5,579 nt of DNA from Dehalococcoidales bacterium. Its GTDB lineage: Bacteria > Chloroflexota > Dehalococcoidia > Dehalococcoidales > RBG-16-60-22. Shown one piece after another: positions 5,529 to 5,579 of this stretch (its first letter is position 1; the number at the start of each line of letters is the position of its first letter). Under the pieces are notes generated by a model. That model did no database searches, had not been told where the DNA came from, and saw only the letters and a list, made by a program, of their open reading frames with translations. The position numbers and the translations under genes are program-made. The stretch spans positions 1 through 5,579 of the forward strand of contig JAOAEN010000097.1 of assembly GCA_026416775.1 (NCBI GenBank), in the 5' to 3' direction.

Positions 5529-5579
5529 CCTCTCACACAGGAGCATCTGCGGGATTGACAAATTCAGATGTGTGAGAGG
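5529..5579. repeat. Long imperfect inverted repeat at the right edge (continues beyond the window)
   Basis: CCTCTCACACA (5529-5539) is exactly complementary to TGTGTGAGAGG (5569-5579). The stem extends inward as TCTG (5546-5549) with CAGA (5565-5568) after a six-base bulge GGAGCA on one side, leaving a 15-base AT-richer loop. The left arm is preceded by CCC, so the stem may be longer outside the window. The left arm is also the end of repeat copy 3, making this the counterpart of the hairpins in copies 1 and 2. It may be a dispersed palindromic element or part of the array. Confidence 0.6.

Larger units (their letters stand above)
5344..5541. repeat. Three tandem degenerate repeats of about 63-66 bp upstream of parA
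   Basis: Copies begin at about 5344, 5411 and 5477. Aligned on the TTTTG/TTTTA element, they start at 5354, 5417 and 5483, so the periods are 63 and 66 bases. Each reads roughly TGATTTT, then YCTGC, then a GGTTGATT-like block, then CTTAT, CTCACCCCC, a C-rich run, and finally TMACACAGG or TAACAGG. Each unit ends in a small inverted repeat. There is no conserved reading frame, so the array is non-coding. The sequence before it (5286-5343) shows nothing recognisable. Its position directly upstream of a parA-RHH operon matches where type Ib centromeres sit, but it could be a dispersed intergenic repeat family instead. Confidence 0.65.

Noticed and set aside
5344..5541. CRISPR array
   Set aside because: Repeats are degenerate along their whole length, with no short identical repeats separated by unique spacers and no cas genes nearby.

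Overview
The window looks like bacterial DNA of fairly high GC content. Both minus-strand operons have sigma70-type promoters (one TTGACG/TATAAT, one TG-extended TATAAT), and genes are tightly packed with short gaps or overlaps. No RNA gene or marker protein fixes the lineage. The partial surface protein and the degenerate C-rich intergenic repeats would fit Chloroflexota (Dehalococcoidia-like) or a related Gram-positive-type lineage, but this is a weak guess.

Layout: bases 1-766 (+) hold the 3' part of a gene for a probable secreted beta-sandwich surface protein whose N-terminus lies outside the window. It converges with a three-gene minus-strand operon at 3962-779. That operon encodes an ABC ATPase of the DrrA/CcmA type followed by two ABC-2 permeases, each with a large extracytoplasmic loop, and runs from an extended -10 promoter near 4010. 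Upstream, also on the minus strand, is a second operon at 5222-4103. It encodes a ParA/Soj-type deviant Walker A ATPase and, overlapping its 3' end by 14 bases, a 115-residue protein with a C-terminal ribbon-helix-helix-like segment.

The parA promoter is strong and surrounded by repeated TTGCGY/RCGCAA elements, a plausible autoregulatory operator. Further upstream, 5344-5541 is a non-coding array of three degenerate direct repeats of about 63-66 bp, each ending in a hairpin. A longer hairpin follows and reaches the window edge (5529-5579).

Functionally, the ABC genes should form one heteromeric exporter (two different permeases plus an ATPase); its substrate cannot be read from the sequence. 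The ParA plus small RHH-like partner plus upstream repeats resembles the layout of type Ib partition cassettes, where the centromere lies upstream of parA. That reading makes the right-hand 1.5 kb the most interesting part of the window, though the repeats could equally be a dispersed intergenic repeat family.
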